Source: Clostridiales bacterium
Lineage (GTDB): Bacteria > Bacillota_A > Clostridia > Lachnospirales > Bianqueaceae
Length of the DNA stretch: 9,043 nt
NCBI GenBank assembly: GCA_019423265.1
Contig: JAHZBS010000083.1
Location: 516 to 9,558, forward strand
Direction of reading: 5' to 3'
Shown: positions 1-6,325 of the stretch, in pieces
How positions within the stretch are numbered: the first letter of the stretch is position 1
How the letters are laid out: every line of letters starts with the position of its first letter
Made by a program: the position numbers and the translations under genes
The notes under the pieces: generated by a model
Databases searched by the model: none
The model's input: the letters and a program-made list of their open reading frames with translations, nothing else
What the model was told of the DNA's origin: nothing

Positions 1-1062
1 CGGATTTGGAGATTCGCCGGTCCACTGATATAGATGAATGGTTCCATTTTGCGCTCCGTCGGGCGCCGATTCGCTATGGCAGATATAAAAATATCCATTG
101 TCAAAGGAGAAGAAACCAGTCTGCCCTTGCTTAAATTCCCAGCCGTAAATTCCGGAGGCCGCATCGTACAGCCCATCCTGAAGCAAGGTCAGCAATAGAC
201 CTGACTCCGGCGCAGGCTGTCCCTTAATCTCGCCTAGAACAGGGGCTTTGGAGCCGTCAATGATATAGAGAGGGTAGTTGGGAAAGGATTTTTTAGTTCC
301 CCGATAGACGGATACCATCCAATTGCCAGTGTAGCCATCATACTCTAAATTTTGGACCCCATAGGTGGTATTGCCGGTGAAGAGGAAATAGCGCTCTTCG
401 GGGGCCGCAGGGCCAGAGTGGTGTGGCGCAGCCTGATTGAGGGGGCGCTCATACTCACGCCAGTTGGCCGTGTCGTAGCGCAGGATGATCTGATAGTCGT
501 TATCCTGCCGCTCTGTGTTGCCATAAATTCCATAGGCCACGTGCAGATCGTGAGGGCTATCCTTGGGAGCGCCAAAACGAGGCCCGAAGGCAACGCCATC
601 GATGCCGCTGCATCCGTAGCGGTGGTCCGGTGTCTGTGCAATATCGCCGTCAAAGACATCGTTTCCGTCCATGTCCGCAGTAAAATCGTCCACCACATCC
701 TGGAGGTATACGGTCGTCATAATTCCGTCCCGCTCTGCATCCATATCCATCTCTGTGATTTTGGAAACGTCAAAGATGGCAATATAGAATGCCTGGGAGG
801 CTTTATACTCCAGGGAACCGTAGACTCTTCCATCTGCATCACAAAAATCCAGGCATCCCAGATGGCCGGTCAAGCCGGTGACGGAACCGACAGGAGTTCC
901 CTGTAAATCCGTTTTTAATAGCATGGTGGTAAAAGAAAAATAGATGAATTCTCGCTTCGTGTCCACGGCAATTCCCTGTACATGGGGCGTTTTCCAGTTG
1001 CCGCTAAAAATCGTTAGCGGGAGGTGCCGCAGTTCGGCGGGGAGAGATGTTGAGTCTGGCAT
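1..1062 (-). CDS. Conserved-looking hypothetical protein, beta-propeller-like (3' end outside window)
   Basis: The minus strand is open from an ATG at 1062-1060 to the window edge, giving 354 codons without a stop; the C terminus is missing. The start is supported by AGAAGG seven bases upstream on the minus strand. There is no signal peptide or membrane segment, so the protein should be cytoplasmic. The sequence is rich in short beta-strand-like stretches with Gly, Asp, Tyr and Trp. Recurrent blade-like starts are HVQGIAVD (residues 27-34), TGHLGCLDF (about 65-73) and SGIDGVAFG (about 152-160), followed by phrases such as GRVYGSLEYK and DLHVAYGIYGN. This resembles intracellular YncE/SMP-30-like propellers, but I recognise no catalytic motif and assign no function. 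It is divergent from the rhamnulokinase gene and may be a functionally linked accessory or an unrelated neighbour. That it is a gene is fairly certain from its length, RBS and protein-like composition; the fold is a guess. Confidence 0.82.
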   Translation of the reverse strand, partial: MPDSTSLPAELRHLPLTIFSGNWKTPHVQGIAVDTKREFIYFSFTTMLLKTDLQGTPVGSVTGLTGHLGCLDFCDADGRVYGSLEYKASQAFYIAIFDVSKITEMDMDAERDGIMTTVYLQDVVDDFTADMDGNDVFDGDIAQTPDHRYGCSGIDGVAFGPRFGAPKDSPHDLHVAYGIYGNTERQDNDYQIILRYDTANWREYERPLNQAAPHHSGPAAPEERYFLFTGNTTYGVQNLEYDGYTGNWMVSVYRGTKKSFPNYPLYIIDGSKAPVLGEIKGQPAPESGLLLTLLQDGLYDAASGIYGWEFKQGQTGFFSFDNGYFYICHSESAPDGAQNGTIHLYQWTGESPNP

Positions 1063-1118
1063 GACATAACCTTCTTTCGATTCAGTGTAGTGTGAACGCA
1101 TTTTCTTTTTGGTTCGGT

Positions 1119-1134
1119 CAGGGGCTTCGCCCTG
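1119..1134. repeat. Small hairpin in the leader of the minus-strand gene
   Basis: CAGGGGCTTCGCCCTG can fold with GGGC pairing to GCCC around a TTC loop. No T-run follows on either strand, so it is not a terminator. It is one of a series of short palindromes between 1119 and 1285. Confidence 0.45.
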
Positions 1135-1146
1135 TGAAATGAGATT

Positions 1147-1175
1147 AGTATACCATGGCCTCTGGCCATGACTCC
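1147..1175 (-). promoter_or_regulatory. Candidate promoter of the minus-strand hypothetical gene
   Basis: On the minus strand a TATACT -10 box lies at 1152-1147, about 85 bases upstream of the start codon at 1062. The -35 position with a 17-base spacer reads GGAGTC (1175-1170), which is poor, so an activator or a different start may be involved. The spacer is itself a perfect inverted repeat (CATGGCC, 3 bases, GGCCATG). The -10 sits in CATGGTATACTAA, a 13-base string also found at the rhaB promoter. Confidence 0.4.
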
Positions 1176-1195
1176 GGCCATGACTCCGGCCATGA
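1154..1195. repeat. 12-bp tandem repeat with overlapping inverted repeat
   Basis: The unit GGCCATGACTCC occurs at 1164-1175 and 1176-1187, and a third partial copy GGCCATGA covers 1188-1195. The first copy also forms a perfect 7-bp inverted repeat with CATGGCC at 1154-1160 across a TCT loop. The repeat lies in the -35/spacer region of the probable minus-strand promoter, so it could be a protein-binding array. It could equally be part of an interspersed non-coding repeat. Confidence 0.75.
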
Positions 1196-1218
1196 TATAG
1201 CTCCGCGAGGTTGCACAC

Positions 1219-1285
1219 GTCCGCGCAGCGGACTGTTCGCTTCGCTCACCGCGCGGCCGGCGCGTATAATCGCTTACGCGATTAT
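1219..1285. repeat. GC-rich palindromic intergenic element with two perfect hairpins
   Basis: GTCCGC (1219-1224) pairs with GCGGAC (1228-1233) around GCA, and ATAATCGC (1266-1273) pairs with GCGATTAT (1278-1285) around TTAC. Between them lies a very GC-rich segment with CCGCGCGG and CGGCCG palindromes. No protein-coding signal or T-run terminator is seen. The dense stem-loops suggest a REP- or MITE-like non-coding element; I could not define terminal repeats or a target duplication. Confidence 0.5.
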
Positions 1286-1330
1286 TGTACCATATAAACA
1301 TTCCCCGTGCAACATCCAGTTGTTTTCTGG

Positions 1331-1347
1331 GAGTTTCGGTGAAACTC
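1331..1347. promoter_or_regulatory. Perfect inverted repeat abutting the rhaB -35 box
   Basis: GAGTTTCGGTGAAACTC has perfect 7-bp arms around a GGT centre and ends at the base before the -35 hexamer. It could be an operator or activator site. A different palindrome occupies nearly the same place at the aldolase promoter. Confidence 0.5.
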
Positions 1348-1376
1348 TTTACAGTCCATGGATTTCATGGTATACT
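1348..1376 (+). promoter_or_regulatory. Sigma-A type promoter of the rhaB-deoR operon
   Basis: TTTACA (1348-1353) and TATACT (1371-1376) are separated by exactly 17 bases, near the consensus for housekeeping sigma. The spacer contains the inverted repeat CCATG (1356-1360)/CATGG (1366-1370). A start site near 1383 would give a leader of roughly 45 bases before the rhaB ATG at 1428. Confidence 0.75.
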
Positions 1377-1390
1377 AAATCAACAAGAAA

Positions 1391-1406
1391 CAAAGAAAAA
1401 CAACAT
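1391..1406 (+). promoter_or_regulatory. Candidate DeoR-type operator in the rhaB leader
   Basis: CAAAGAAAAACAACAT matches CAAAGAAAACGAACAT, found downstream of the aldolase promoter, in 14 of 16 positions. Both copies lie just after a -10 box, where a bound repressor would block transcription. The DeoR-family gene downstream is the natural candidate for the binding protein; this is inferred from the match and context only. Confidence 0.45.
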
Positions 1407-1427
1407 AATGCTGGAGGTAATCGGGCT

Positions 1428-2846
1428 ATGAGTACGAAGACAGCGTATCTTGCATTTGACTATGGAGCTTCATCAGGCCGGCTGATGCTCTGCTGCTATG
1501 ACGGCCATACCATCGATTTGGAGGAGATCTATCGATTTCCGAATGAACCGGTTTGGATGAATGGGCATTTTTACTGGGATTTTCCGAGATTGTTTCACGA
1601 GATGAAGATGGGGTTGAAAAAGGCAGCTTCTTTGGATGTGGAGATTGCGGGAATCGGAATTGACACGTGGGGTGTGGATTATGGATACCTGGATGAGGAT
1701 GGACGCCTGATCTCGAATCCATTCTGTTACCGAGATCCTAAGAACGCCAAAGCGATGGATGAGATGGATGTGGTACATCCATTTAAGGAGTTCTATGAGA
1801 TCGCGGGCCTGCAGAAGATGGATTTCAACACGGCCTACCAAGTATACTACGATGTCCGGCACCGGCACTACATACTGGATTGTGCGAAAACATTTCTATT
1901 TATGCCGGATCTGTTCGCTTATTTCCTGACGGGGCGCAAAGCGTGCGAATACAGCATCGCCTCGACCTCGCAGATGTTGGACGCCAGGACAAGAGATTGG
2001 TCGGACGCTCTGCTGGAGAAGATTGGCATTTCCCGGGAAATATTGCCAGAAATTGTCGAACCGGGCACTGTGCTGGGAGAGCTGACGGATGAGATTGTGG
2101 AAGAGACCGGGATGAAAAAAGTTCCTGTGATCGCCGTTGGATGTCATGACACGGCCTCCGCCGTGTGCGCGGCGCCGCTGGAATCAGAGAATAGCGTGTT
2201 TATCAGCAGCGGAACATGGTCCTTGATGGGAATGGAAGTGAAGGAGCCGATCATTACGGAGAAGTCCCTCCAGCATAATTTTACAAATGAGGGCGGAGTG
2301 GAGGGAACGATCCGCTTTTTAAAAAATATTTCCGGATTGTGGATCATTCAGAATCTGAAAAAGAAATGGGCGGAGAGACAACCCGACGTCAGCTATATGC
2401 TCATTGAAAATGAAGCGCGAAGCGCGGAGCGCCGGCATTTCATCATTGATCCGGATGACGCCAGATTCATGGCGCCCATGAATATGGTGAAGGAAGTCCA
2501 GAATTACTGTGAGGAACAGGGACAGGGGCGCCCTGAAACCATGGGAGAGATTGCGCTGGCAGTGTACAATGGGCTGGCGGAAAAATACCGGCAGAACGTA
2601 GTGAGCATAGAGGAGATTACGGGGAAAACCGTCGATGTGATCAATATCGTTGGCGGAGGAACCAAAGATCGCCTGCTCTGCGCGATGACAGCCGCCTCAA
2701 CGGGCAAGACCGTCAAAGTCGGCCCGGTGGAAGCCGCGGTTTTGGGAAATGTTCTGATGCAGATGAGAGCGCTGGGGCAGCTGAAAGACGTCGCGGAAGG
2801 GCGAGAGATTATCAAGCGTTCATTCCCCATTGAAACGTTTAATTGA
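1428..2846 (+). CDS. rhaB: Rhamnulokinase (FGGY family carbohydrate kinase)
   Basis: This enzyme phosphorylates L-rhamnulose with ATP to L-rhamnulose-1-phosphate, the substrate of the aldolase encoded downstream. The 472-residue product fits the family length (about 470-490). Visible motifs are the N-terminal phosphate loop FDYGASSGR (residues 10-18; GASSGR is typical of RhaB among FGGY kinases), GIDTWGVDYG (77-86), NPFCYRD (97-103), GCHDTASAV (238-246) with D241 as the expected catalytic base, SGTWSLMG (261-268) and a C-terminal NIVGGGTKDRL adenosine-site motif. I chose the ATG at 1428 because GGAGG lies 10 bases upstream and homology starts there; the frame is open back to 1155 but that part looks non-coding. 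It is the first gene of a two-gene unit with the DeoR regulator. L-fuculose or related ketoses are possible alternative substrates, but the motifs favour rhamnulose. Confidence 0.93.
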   Translation: MSTKTAYLAFDYGASSGRLMLCCYDGHTIDLEEIYRFPNEPVWMNGHFYWDFPRLFHEMKMGLKKAASLDVEIAGIGIDTWGVDYGYLDEDGRLISNPFCYRDPKNAKAMDEMDVVHPFKEFYEIAGLQKMDFNTAYQVYYDVRHRHYILDCAKTFLFMPDLFAYFLTGRKACEYSIASTSQMLDARTRDWSDALLEKIGISREILPEIVEPGTVLGELTDEIVEETGMKKVPVIAVGCHDTASAVCAAPLESENSVFISSGTWSLMGMEVKEPIITEKSLQHNFTNEGGVEGTIRFLKNISGLWIIQNLKKKWAERQPDVSYMLIENEARSAERRHFIIDPDDARFMAPMNMVKEVQNYCEEQGQGRPETMGEIALAVYNGLAEKYRQNVVSIEEITGKTVDVINIVGGGTKDRLLCAMTAASTGKTVKVGPVEAAVLGNVLMQMRALGQLKDVAEGREIIKRSFPIETFN

Positions 2847-2859
2847 GGTGGATGGGATT

Positions 2860-3624
2860 ATGTTGGCTATTGACCGGCGGGGAGAGATTCTGGACCGGAT
2901 TCAGCAGGAGGGGAGCGTAAAAGTTCCAGAGCTCAGCGTTGAATTCAAGGTTACGGAGGAGACAATCCGGCGCGATCTTGAAAAATTAGAGGCGGAAGGA
3001 CATATCACCAGGACGTACGGCGGGGCTGTTCTGAACAAGGGAACCAGCGCAGATCTCTCCATCAACATCCGAGAGGGCCGCAATCCGGAAGGGAAAAACC
3101 GGATTGCCAAGAAGGTGGCGGAGCTCATAGAGAATGGGGACACCATCATGTTGGACTCCAGCACGACGGCTCTCTTTGTTGCAAGGCATCTGAAGGAGAA
3201 GAGCCGGGTGACACTGATCACAAATTCCATCCGGATCCCCGTTGAGATTGCGGGAAATGGAGGGGATATCGAGGTTATCGTCGCTGGCGGAACCTTGCGC
3301 CCCACCAGTTTGTCCCTGGTGGGCAAACGGACGTCGGATATGCTGGATCACTATTTTGTCAACAAAGCGATCATCAGCTGCAAGGGGATGGACCCAGCGC
3401 TGGGAACCTTTGAACCCCATGAGGGGGAGGCGGAGATCAAGAAGAAAATGCGGGATAACGCGGAGCTTTTGATATTGGCAGCCGATTATACGAAATTTAA
3501 CCGAAAGTCCTTTACAAAAACCATGGAAGCTAGGCAGATCGACATCCTTGTCACAGACCGCCAATTGCCTCCCGAATCGGAGGAGCAGCTGAAAAGACAG
3601 AACGTTCGCGTCATCTATGCCTAG
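2860..3624 (+). CDS. DeoR-family transcriptional regulator, probable repressor of the rhamnose/propanediol genes
   Basis: The 254-residue product has the family's two parts. The N-terminal winged helix-turn-helix covers about residues 5-57, with the signature VTEETIRRDLEKLEAEGHI (31-49) and the wing RTYGGAV (51-57). The DeoR sensor domain follows, with phosphate-binding elements GDTIMLDSSTT (93-103), TNS (121-123), GGTLRPTSLSLVGK (143-156) and ADYTKF (208-213). Family members bind sugar phosphates and usually repress catabolic operons; a rhamnulose or lactaldehyde-pathway phosphate is the likely effector here. The ATG at 2860 is preceded by GAGGTGG with an 8-base gap, and this RBS overlaps the stop codon of the kinase gene, suggesting coupled translation. 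A TTG start 30 bases upstream is possible but less likely. A motif shared by the two plus-strand promoters is a candidate binding site. Confidence 0.92.
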   Translation: MLAIDRRGEILDRIQQEGSVKVPELSVEFKVTEETIRRDLEKLEAEGHITRTYGGAVLNKGTSADLSINIREGRNPEGKNRIAKKVAELIENGDTIMLDSSTTALFVARHLKEKSRVTLITNSIRIPVEIAGNGGDIEVIVAGGTLRPTSLSLVGKRTSDMLDHYFVNKAIISCKGMDPALGTFEPHEGEAEIKKKMRDNAELLILAADYTKFNRKSFTKTMEARQIDILVTDRQLPPESEEQLKRQNVRVIYA

Positions 3625-3655
3625 GTTTGCACATAGAACAGACAGACGCGAAGAT

Positions 3656-3669
3656 TTAATTGGAATTAA
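3656..3669. promoter_or_regulatory. Palindrome just upstream of the aldolase -35 box
   Basis: TTAATTGGAATTAA has perfect 6-bp arms around GG and ends one base before the -35 hexamer. It may be an operator, an activator site or simply an AT-rich UP-like element. Its sequence differs from the palindrome at the matching place upstream of rhaB. Confidence 0.4.
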
Positions 3670-3670
3670 C

Positions 3671-3699
3671 TTGACTTTATCTTTGTTTTTTGATAGAAT
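3671..3699 (+). promoter_or_regulatory. Sigma-A type promoter of the aldolase-pdu operon
   Basis: TTGACT (3671-3676) and TAGAAT (3694-3699) are separated by 17 bases, close to consensus. The leader to the ATG at 3791 is about 85 bases, A-rich and without an obvious riboswitch or terminator fold. It gives the catabolic genes a separate transcript from the kinase-regulator pair. Confidence 0.75.
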
Positions 3700-3719
3700 A
3701 AAGACAAACACAGATAAAT

Positions 3720-3735
3720 CAAAGAAAACGAACAT
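3720..3735 (+). promoter_or_regulatory. Candidate DeoR-type operator in the aldolase leader
   Basis: CAAAGAAAACGAACAT matches the rhaB leader element at 14 of 16 bases and lies 20 bases past the -10 box. A related AAAGACAAAC at 3700-3709 sits 21 bases upstream of the AAAGAAAAC core, about two helical turns, as would suit direct-repeat binding by a dimeric or tetrameric DeoR protein. Binding is inferred. Confidence 0.45.
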
Positions 3736-3790
3736 TTGAGTCCAACAAAAAACAAAATCTGTGCTTGCGAATTTTTTAGGAGGTTTAACG

Positions 3791-4609
3791 ATGACAGGAG
3801 AATACGAAGTTAAGAAACAGATTCTCGATATTGGCCGCCGCATTTATCAGAATGGATTTGTCGCTGCCAATGATGGAAACATCAGCGTCAAGATTTCGGA
3901 CAACGAATTTTTGTGTACCCCCACCGGGGTATCCAAAGGGTTCATGACACTGGATATGATCTGCAAGGTGGACGGGGAAGGGAAAGTATTGTCCGCCAAC
4001 GGCCCCTACAGACCTTCATCAGAGATCAAAATGCATCTTCGCGTCTATAAGCTGCGCCCGGATGTAAAATCCGGCGTGCACGCGCATCCCCCCTATGCCA
4101 CCAGTTTTGCCATCGCGGGGATTCCGCTGACCGAGCCGATTATGCCGGAAGCTGTCATCAGCCTTGGATGCGTGCCGATTGCAGAGTACGGGACTCCGTC
4201 CACCGATGAAATCCCGGACGCAGTCGAGAAATATTTGCAGCACTATGATGCGGTTCTGTTGGAAAACCATGGCGCCCTCAGCTACAGCGACTCTCTCCTC
4301 AATGCATATTTTAAAATGGAATCTCTGGAATTCTATGCAAAGCTTATGTACATTTCAAAGCAGTTGGGCGGTCCCCAGGAGCTGAACGATGAACAAGTTC
4401 AAAAATTGTATGAGATCCGCAGAAAGATGGGGCTATCGGGAAAACATCCGGCGGAGCTCTGCGCGAGCCTGAATGGCCCCTGTAAGGGATGCCACAGCGC
4501 CGGCGGCAGCTGCAGCTGTGGTTCCGGGGAAAAGTCCTCCGCCACGGCACCTACAGATGACCTGGTAGCGGAGATCACGAAGCGGATTTTGGCAGAATAT
4601 CAGAAGTAA
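3791..4609 (+). CDS. Class II rhamnulose/fuculose-1-phosphate aldolase with a cysteine-rich tail and microcompartment-targeting helix
   Basis: This zinc enzyme cleaves L-rhamnulose-1-phosphate (or L-fuculose-1-phosphate) to dihydroxyacetone phosphate and L-lactaldehyde. The 272-residue product has a FucA-like core of about 215 residues. Visible are AANDGNIS (25-32), PTGVSKG (44-50), PSSE with E78 as the expected catalytic acid/base, zinc ligands H97 and H99 in VHAHPP, and H160 in ENHGAL. These match E73, H92, H94 and H155 of E. coli FucA. Beyond the core lies a tail absent from E. coli FucA: cysteines 224, 231, 234, 241 and 243 in a Gly/Ser linker, then the amphipathic helix TDDLVAEITKRILAEYQK (255-272), typical of encapsulation peptides. 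The ATG at 3791 has AGGAGG seven bases upstream. It is the first gene of the operon and lies 42 bases before pduC. The kinase nearby favours rhamnulose-1-phosphate as substrate; fuculose-1-phosphate cannot be excluded. Confidence 0.9.
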   Translation: MTGEYEVKKQILDIGRRIYQNGFVAANDGNISVKISDNEFLCTPTGVSKGFMTLDMICKVDGEGKVLSANGPYRPSSEIKMHLRVYKLRPDVKSGVHAHPPYATSFAIAGIPLTEPIMPEAVISLGCVPIAEYGTPSTDEIPDAVEKYLQHYDAVLLENHGALSYSDSLLNAYFKMESLEFYAKLMYISKQLGGPQELNDEQVQKLYEIRRKMGLSGKHPAELCASLNGPCKGCHSAGGSCSCGSGEKSSATAPTDDLVAEITKRILAEYQK

Positions 4610-4651
4610 GATCCAGTCGATGCTGTTTCGAGCAGCAGAATGGAGGGACAG

Positions 4652-6316
4652 ATGAAACGCTCCAAACGTTTTGAGCTTTTGGACCAGCGACCGGAGAATC
4701 AAGATGGGTACATCCGGGAATGGCCTGAAAAAGGCTTTGTAGCCATGCATAGCCCCTATGATCCAGCCCCGTCCGTCAAGGTACAGGATGGCCGGATTGT
4801 GGAGATGGATGGCAAGCGGCGGGAGGACTTCGATTTCATCGATGAGTTTATAGCGGATTACGCCATCGACGTGACTCGGACAGAGGACATGATGGCGATG
4901 GACTCCTTGGAGATCGCCCGCATGTTGGTGGACATCCATGTGGATAGAAGCGTTATTGTCAAGATCGTCAGCGGCTTGACAGCGGCAAAAATCACGGAAG
5001 TGATCGGGCATCTGAACGTCGTTGAAATGATGATGGCGATGCAGAAGATGCGTGCGAGGCGAGTCCCGGCTAATCAGGCCCATATCACCAATAAAGAGGA
5101 CAATCCGCTTCAGATTGCGGCAGATGCTGCGGAGGGAGCGCTTCGCGGCTTTGCGGAGGAAGAGACGACCATGGCAGTGGCGCGGTATGCGCCCTTTAAC
5201 GCGCTGGCGCTTTTTATCGGATCGCAGGCTGGCCGGCCAGGAGTCTTGACCCAGTGTTCCGCAGAGGAAGCGGTGGAGCTTGATCTCGGCATACGGGGAC
5301 TGACCACCTATGCTGAGACGATTTCCGTCTATGGAACAGAGAGCGTATTTGTCGATGGAGATGATACGCCGTACTCCAAAGCATTTTTAGCATCCGCCTA
5401 TGCATCCCGGGGGTTGAAGATGCGGTTTACATCCGGCTCCGGATCAGAGGTCTTGATGGGGAACGCCGAGGGCAAGTCCATGCTGTACCTGGAAGTCCGC
5501 TGCATCATGATTACAAAAGGCGCAGGCGTTCAGGGACTTCAAAATGGATCTGTCAGCTGCATCGGCATACCTGCCTCCGTGCCCTCGGGAATCCGGGAAG
5601 TGTTGGGGGAAAACCTAGTGGCCGCCATGCTGGATCTGGAAGTCGCTTCCTCCAATGATCAAAGCTTTAGCCACTCCGACATGCGAAGAACGGCGAGAAC
5701 CATGCTGCAATTTTTGCCTGGGACGGATTTTATCTTCTCGGGATACGCAGGAGAGCCCAATTATGACAATATGTTTGCTGGATCGAATTTTGACGCCCTT
5801 GACTATGATATCTACAACATACTCCAGCGGGATATGATGGTGGATGGAGGCCTTCGGCCGGTCAAGGAAGAGGATGTCATTGAGGTCCGGCGAAAGGCGG
5901 GCAGGGCTGTAGCGGCGGTATTGCGATATCTAGATTTAGCAGAGGTTTCGGAGGAAGAGGTTGAAGCGGTGGCCTACGCAAATGGAAGCGATGAGATCCT
6001 GCCGCGGGACCGAGCGGCGGATATTGCATCCTGCCAGGATATGCTCAAACGCCAAATCACAGGACTTGACGTGGTGAAGGCGTTGTACCATACAGGGTTT
6101 GCCGACATAGCCAGCAGCGTGCTGTCCATGCTGAAGCAGCGCATCACAGGCGATTACATGCATACCTCCGCTATACTCACCGATCAATTTGAAGTTATAT
6201 CAGCGATTACAGAGCCCAACGATTATAAGGGGCCCGGTACGGGATATCGGGTTTCTGGAAAGCGCTGGGAAGAAATAAAAAACATTCCCCACATCATCGA
6301 AGTGGATGAATTATGA
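4652..6316 (+). CDS. pduC: Propanediol dehydratase large (alpha) subunit, coenzyme B12-dependent
   Basis: This subunit carries the active site of adenosylcobalamin-dependent diol dehydratase, which turns 1,2-propanediol into propionaldehyde. The product is 554 residues, the same length as Salmonella PduC as I recall it, and is collinear with it from MKRSKRFELL to the C-terminal RWEEIKNIP. Residues matching the Klebsiella substrate and metal site are present with an offset of one: Q142, H144, E171, E222, Q297, D336 and S363. S302 and Q337 correspond to the pair usual in diol rather than glycerol dehydratases. I chose ATG 4652 because GGAGGG (4642-4647) precedes it and homology begins there; ATG 4640 would add four residues but lacks an RBS. 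pduD follows after nine bases. The core is intact, so the enzyme should be active with B12. Confidence 0.96.
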   Translation: MKRSKRFELLDQRPENQDGYIREWPEKGFVAMHSPYDPAPSVKVQDGRIVEMDGKRREDFDFIDEFIADYAIDVTRTEDMMAMDSLEIARMLVDIHVDRSVIVKIVSGLTAAKITEVIGHLNVVEMMMAMQKMRARRVPANQAHITNKEDNPLQIAADAAEGALRGFAEEETTMAVARYAPFNALALFIGSQAGRPGVLTQCSAEEAVELDLGIRGLTTYAETISVYGTESVFVDGDDTPYSKAFLASAYASRGLKMRFTSGSGSEVLMGNAEGKSMLYLEVRCIMITKGAGVQGLQNGSVSCIGIPASVPSGIREVLGENLVAAMLDLEVASSNDQSFSHSDMRRTARTMLQFLPGTDFIFSGYAGEPNYDNMFAGSNFDALDYDIYNILQRDMMVDGGLRPVKEEDVIEVRRKAGRAVAAVLRYLDLAEVSEEEVEAVAYANGSDEILPRDRAADIASCQDMLKRQITGLDVVKALYHTGFADIASSVLSMLKQRITGDYMHTSAILTDQFEVISAITEPNDYKGPGTGYRVSGKRWEEIKNIPHIIEVDEL

Positions 6317-6325
6317 GAAGGGGGG

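Noticed and set aside
352..906. A 184-codon plus-strand ORF and a 117-codon minus-strand ORF at 345-698.
   Set aside because: Both are out-of-frame shadows of the longer minus-strand frame from 1062 to the window edge, which has an RBS and more protein-like composition.
1265..1270. TATAAT on the plus strand as a second -10 box for rhaB.
   Set aside because: No -35 sequence lies 16-18 bases upstream, and the hexamer is part of a hairpin arm. The 1348-1376 promoter is much better.
1155..1427. A 91-codon N-terminal extension of rhamnulokinase in the same frame.
   Set aside because: It has no RBS and crosses the repeat region, the promoter and the A-rich leader. RhaB homology and a good RBS begin at ATG 1428.
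3722..3735. Catabolite-response (cre) site around GAAAACG in the aldolase leader.
   Set aside because: Only the left half resembles the cre consensus, the right half does not match, and the homologous rhaB element lacks the central CG.
3625..3790. Cobalamin riboswitch upstream of the B12-enzyme operon.
   Set aside because: The transcribed leader is only about 85 bases, A-rich, and lacks a recognisable B12-box or matching stems.
2986..3843. A 285-codon minus-strand ORF opposite the DeoR gene.
   Set aside because: It lies antisense to a clear DeoR-family protein, runs through the aldolase promoter, and has no recognisable motif.
4621..4637. TGCTG/CAGCA stem-loop between the aldolase and pduC as a terminator.
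   Set aside because: The stem is only 5 bp with a 7-base loop and no T-run, and the genes are closely spaced as in an operon.
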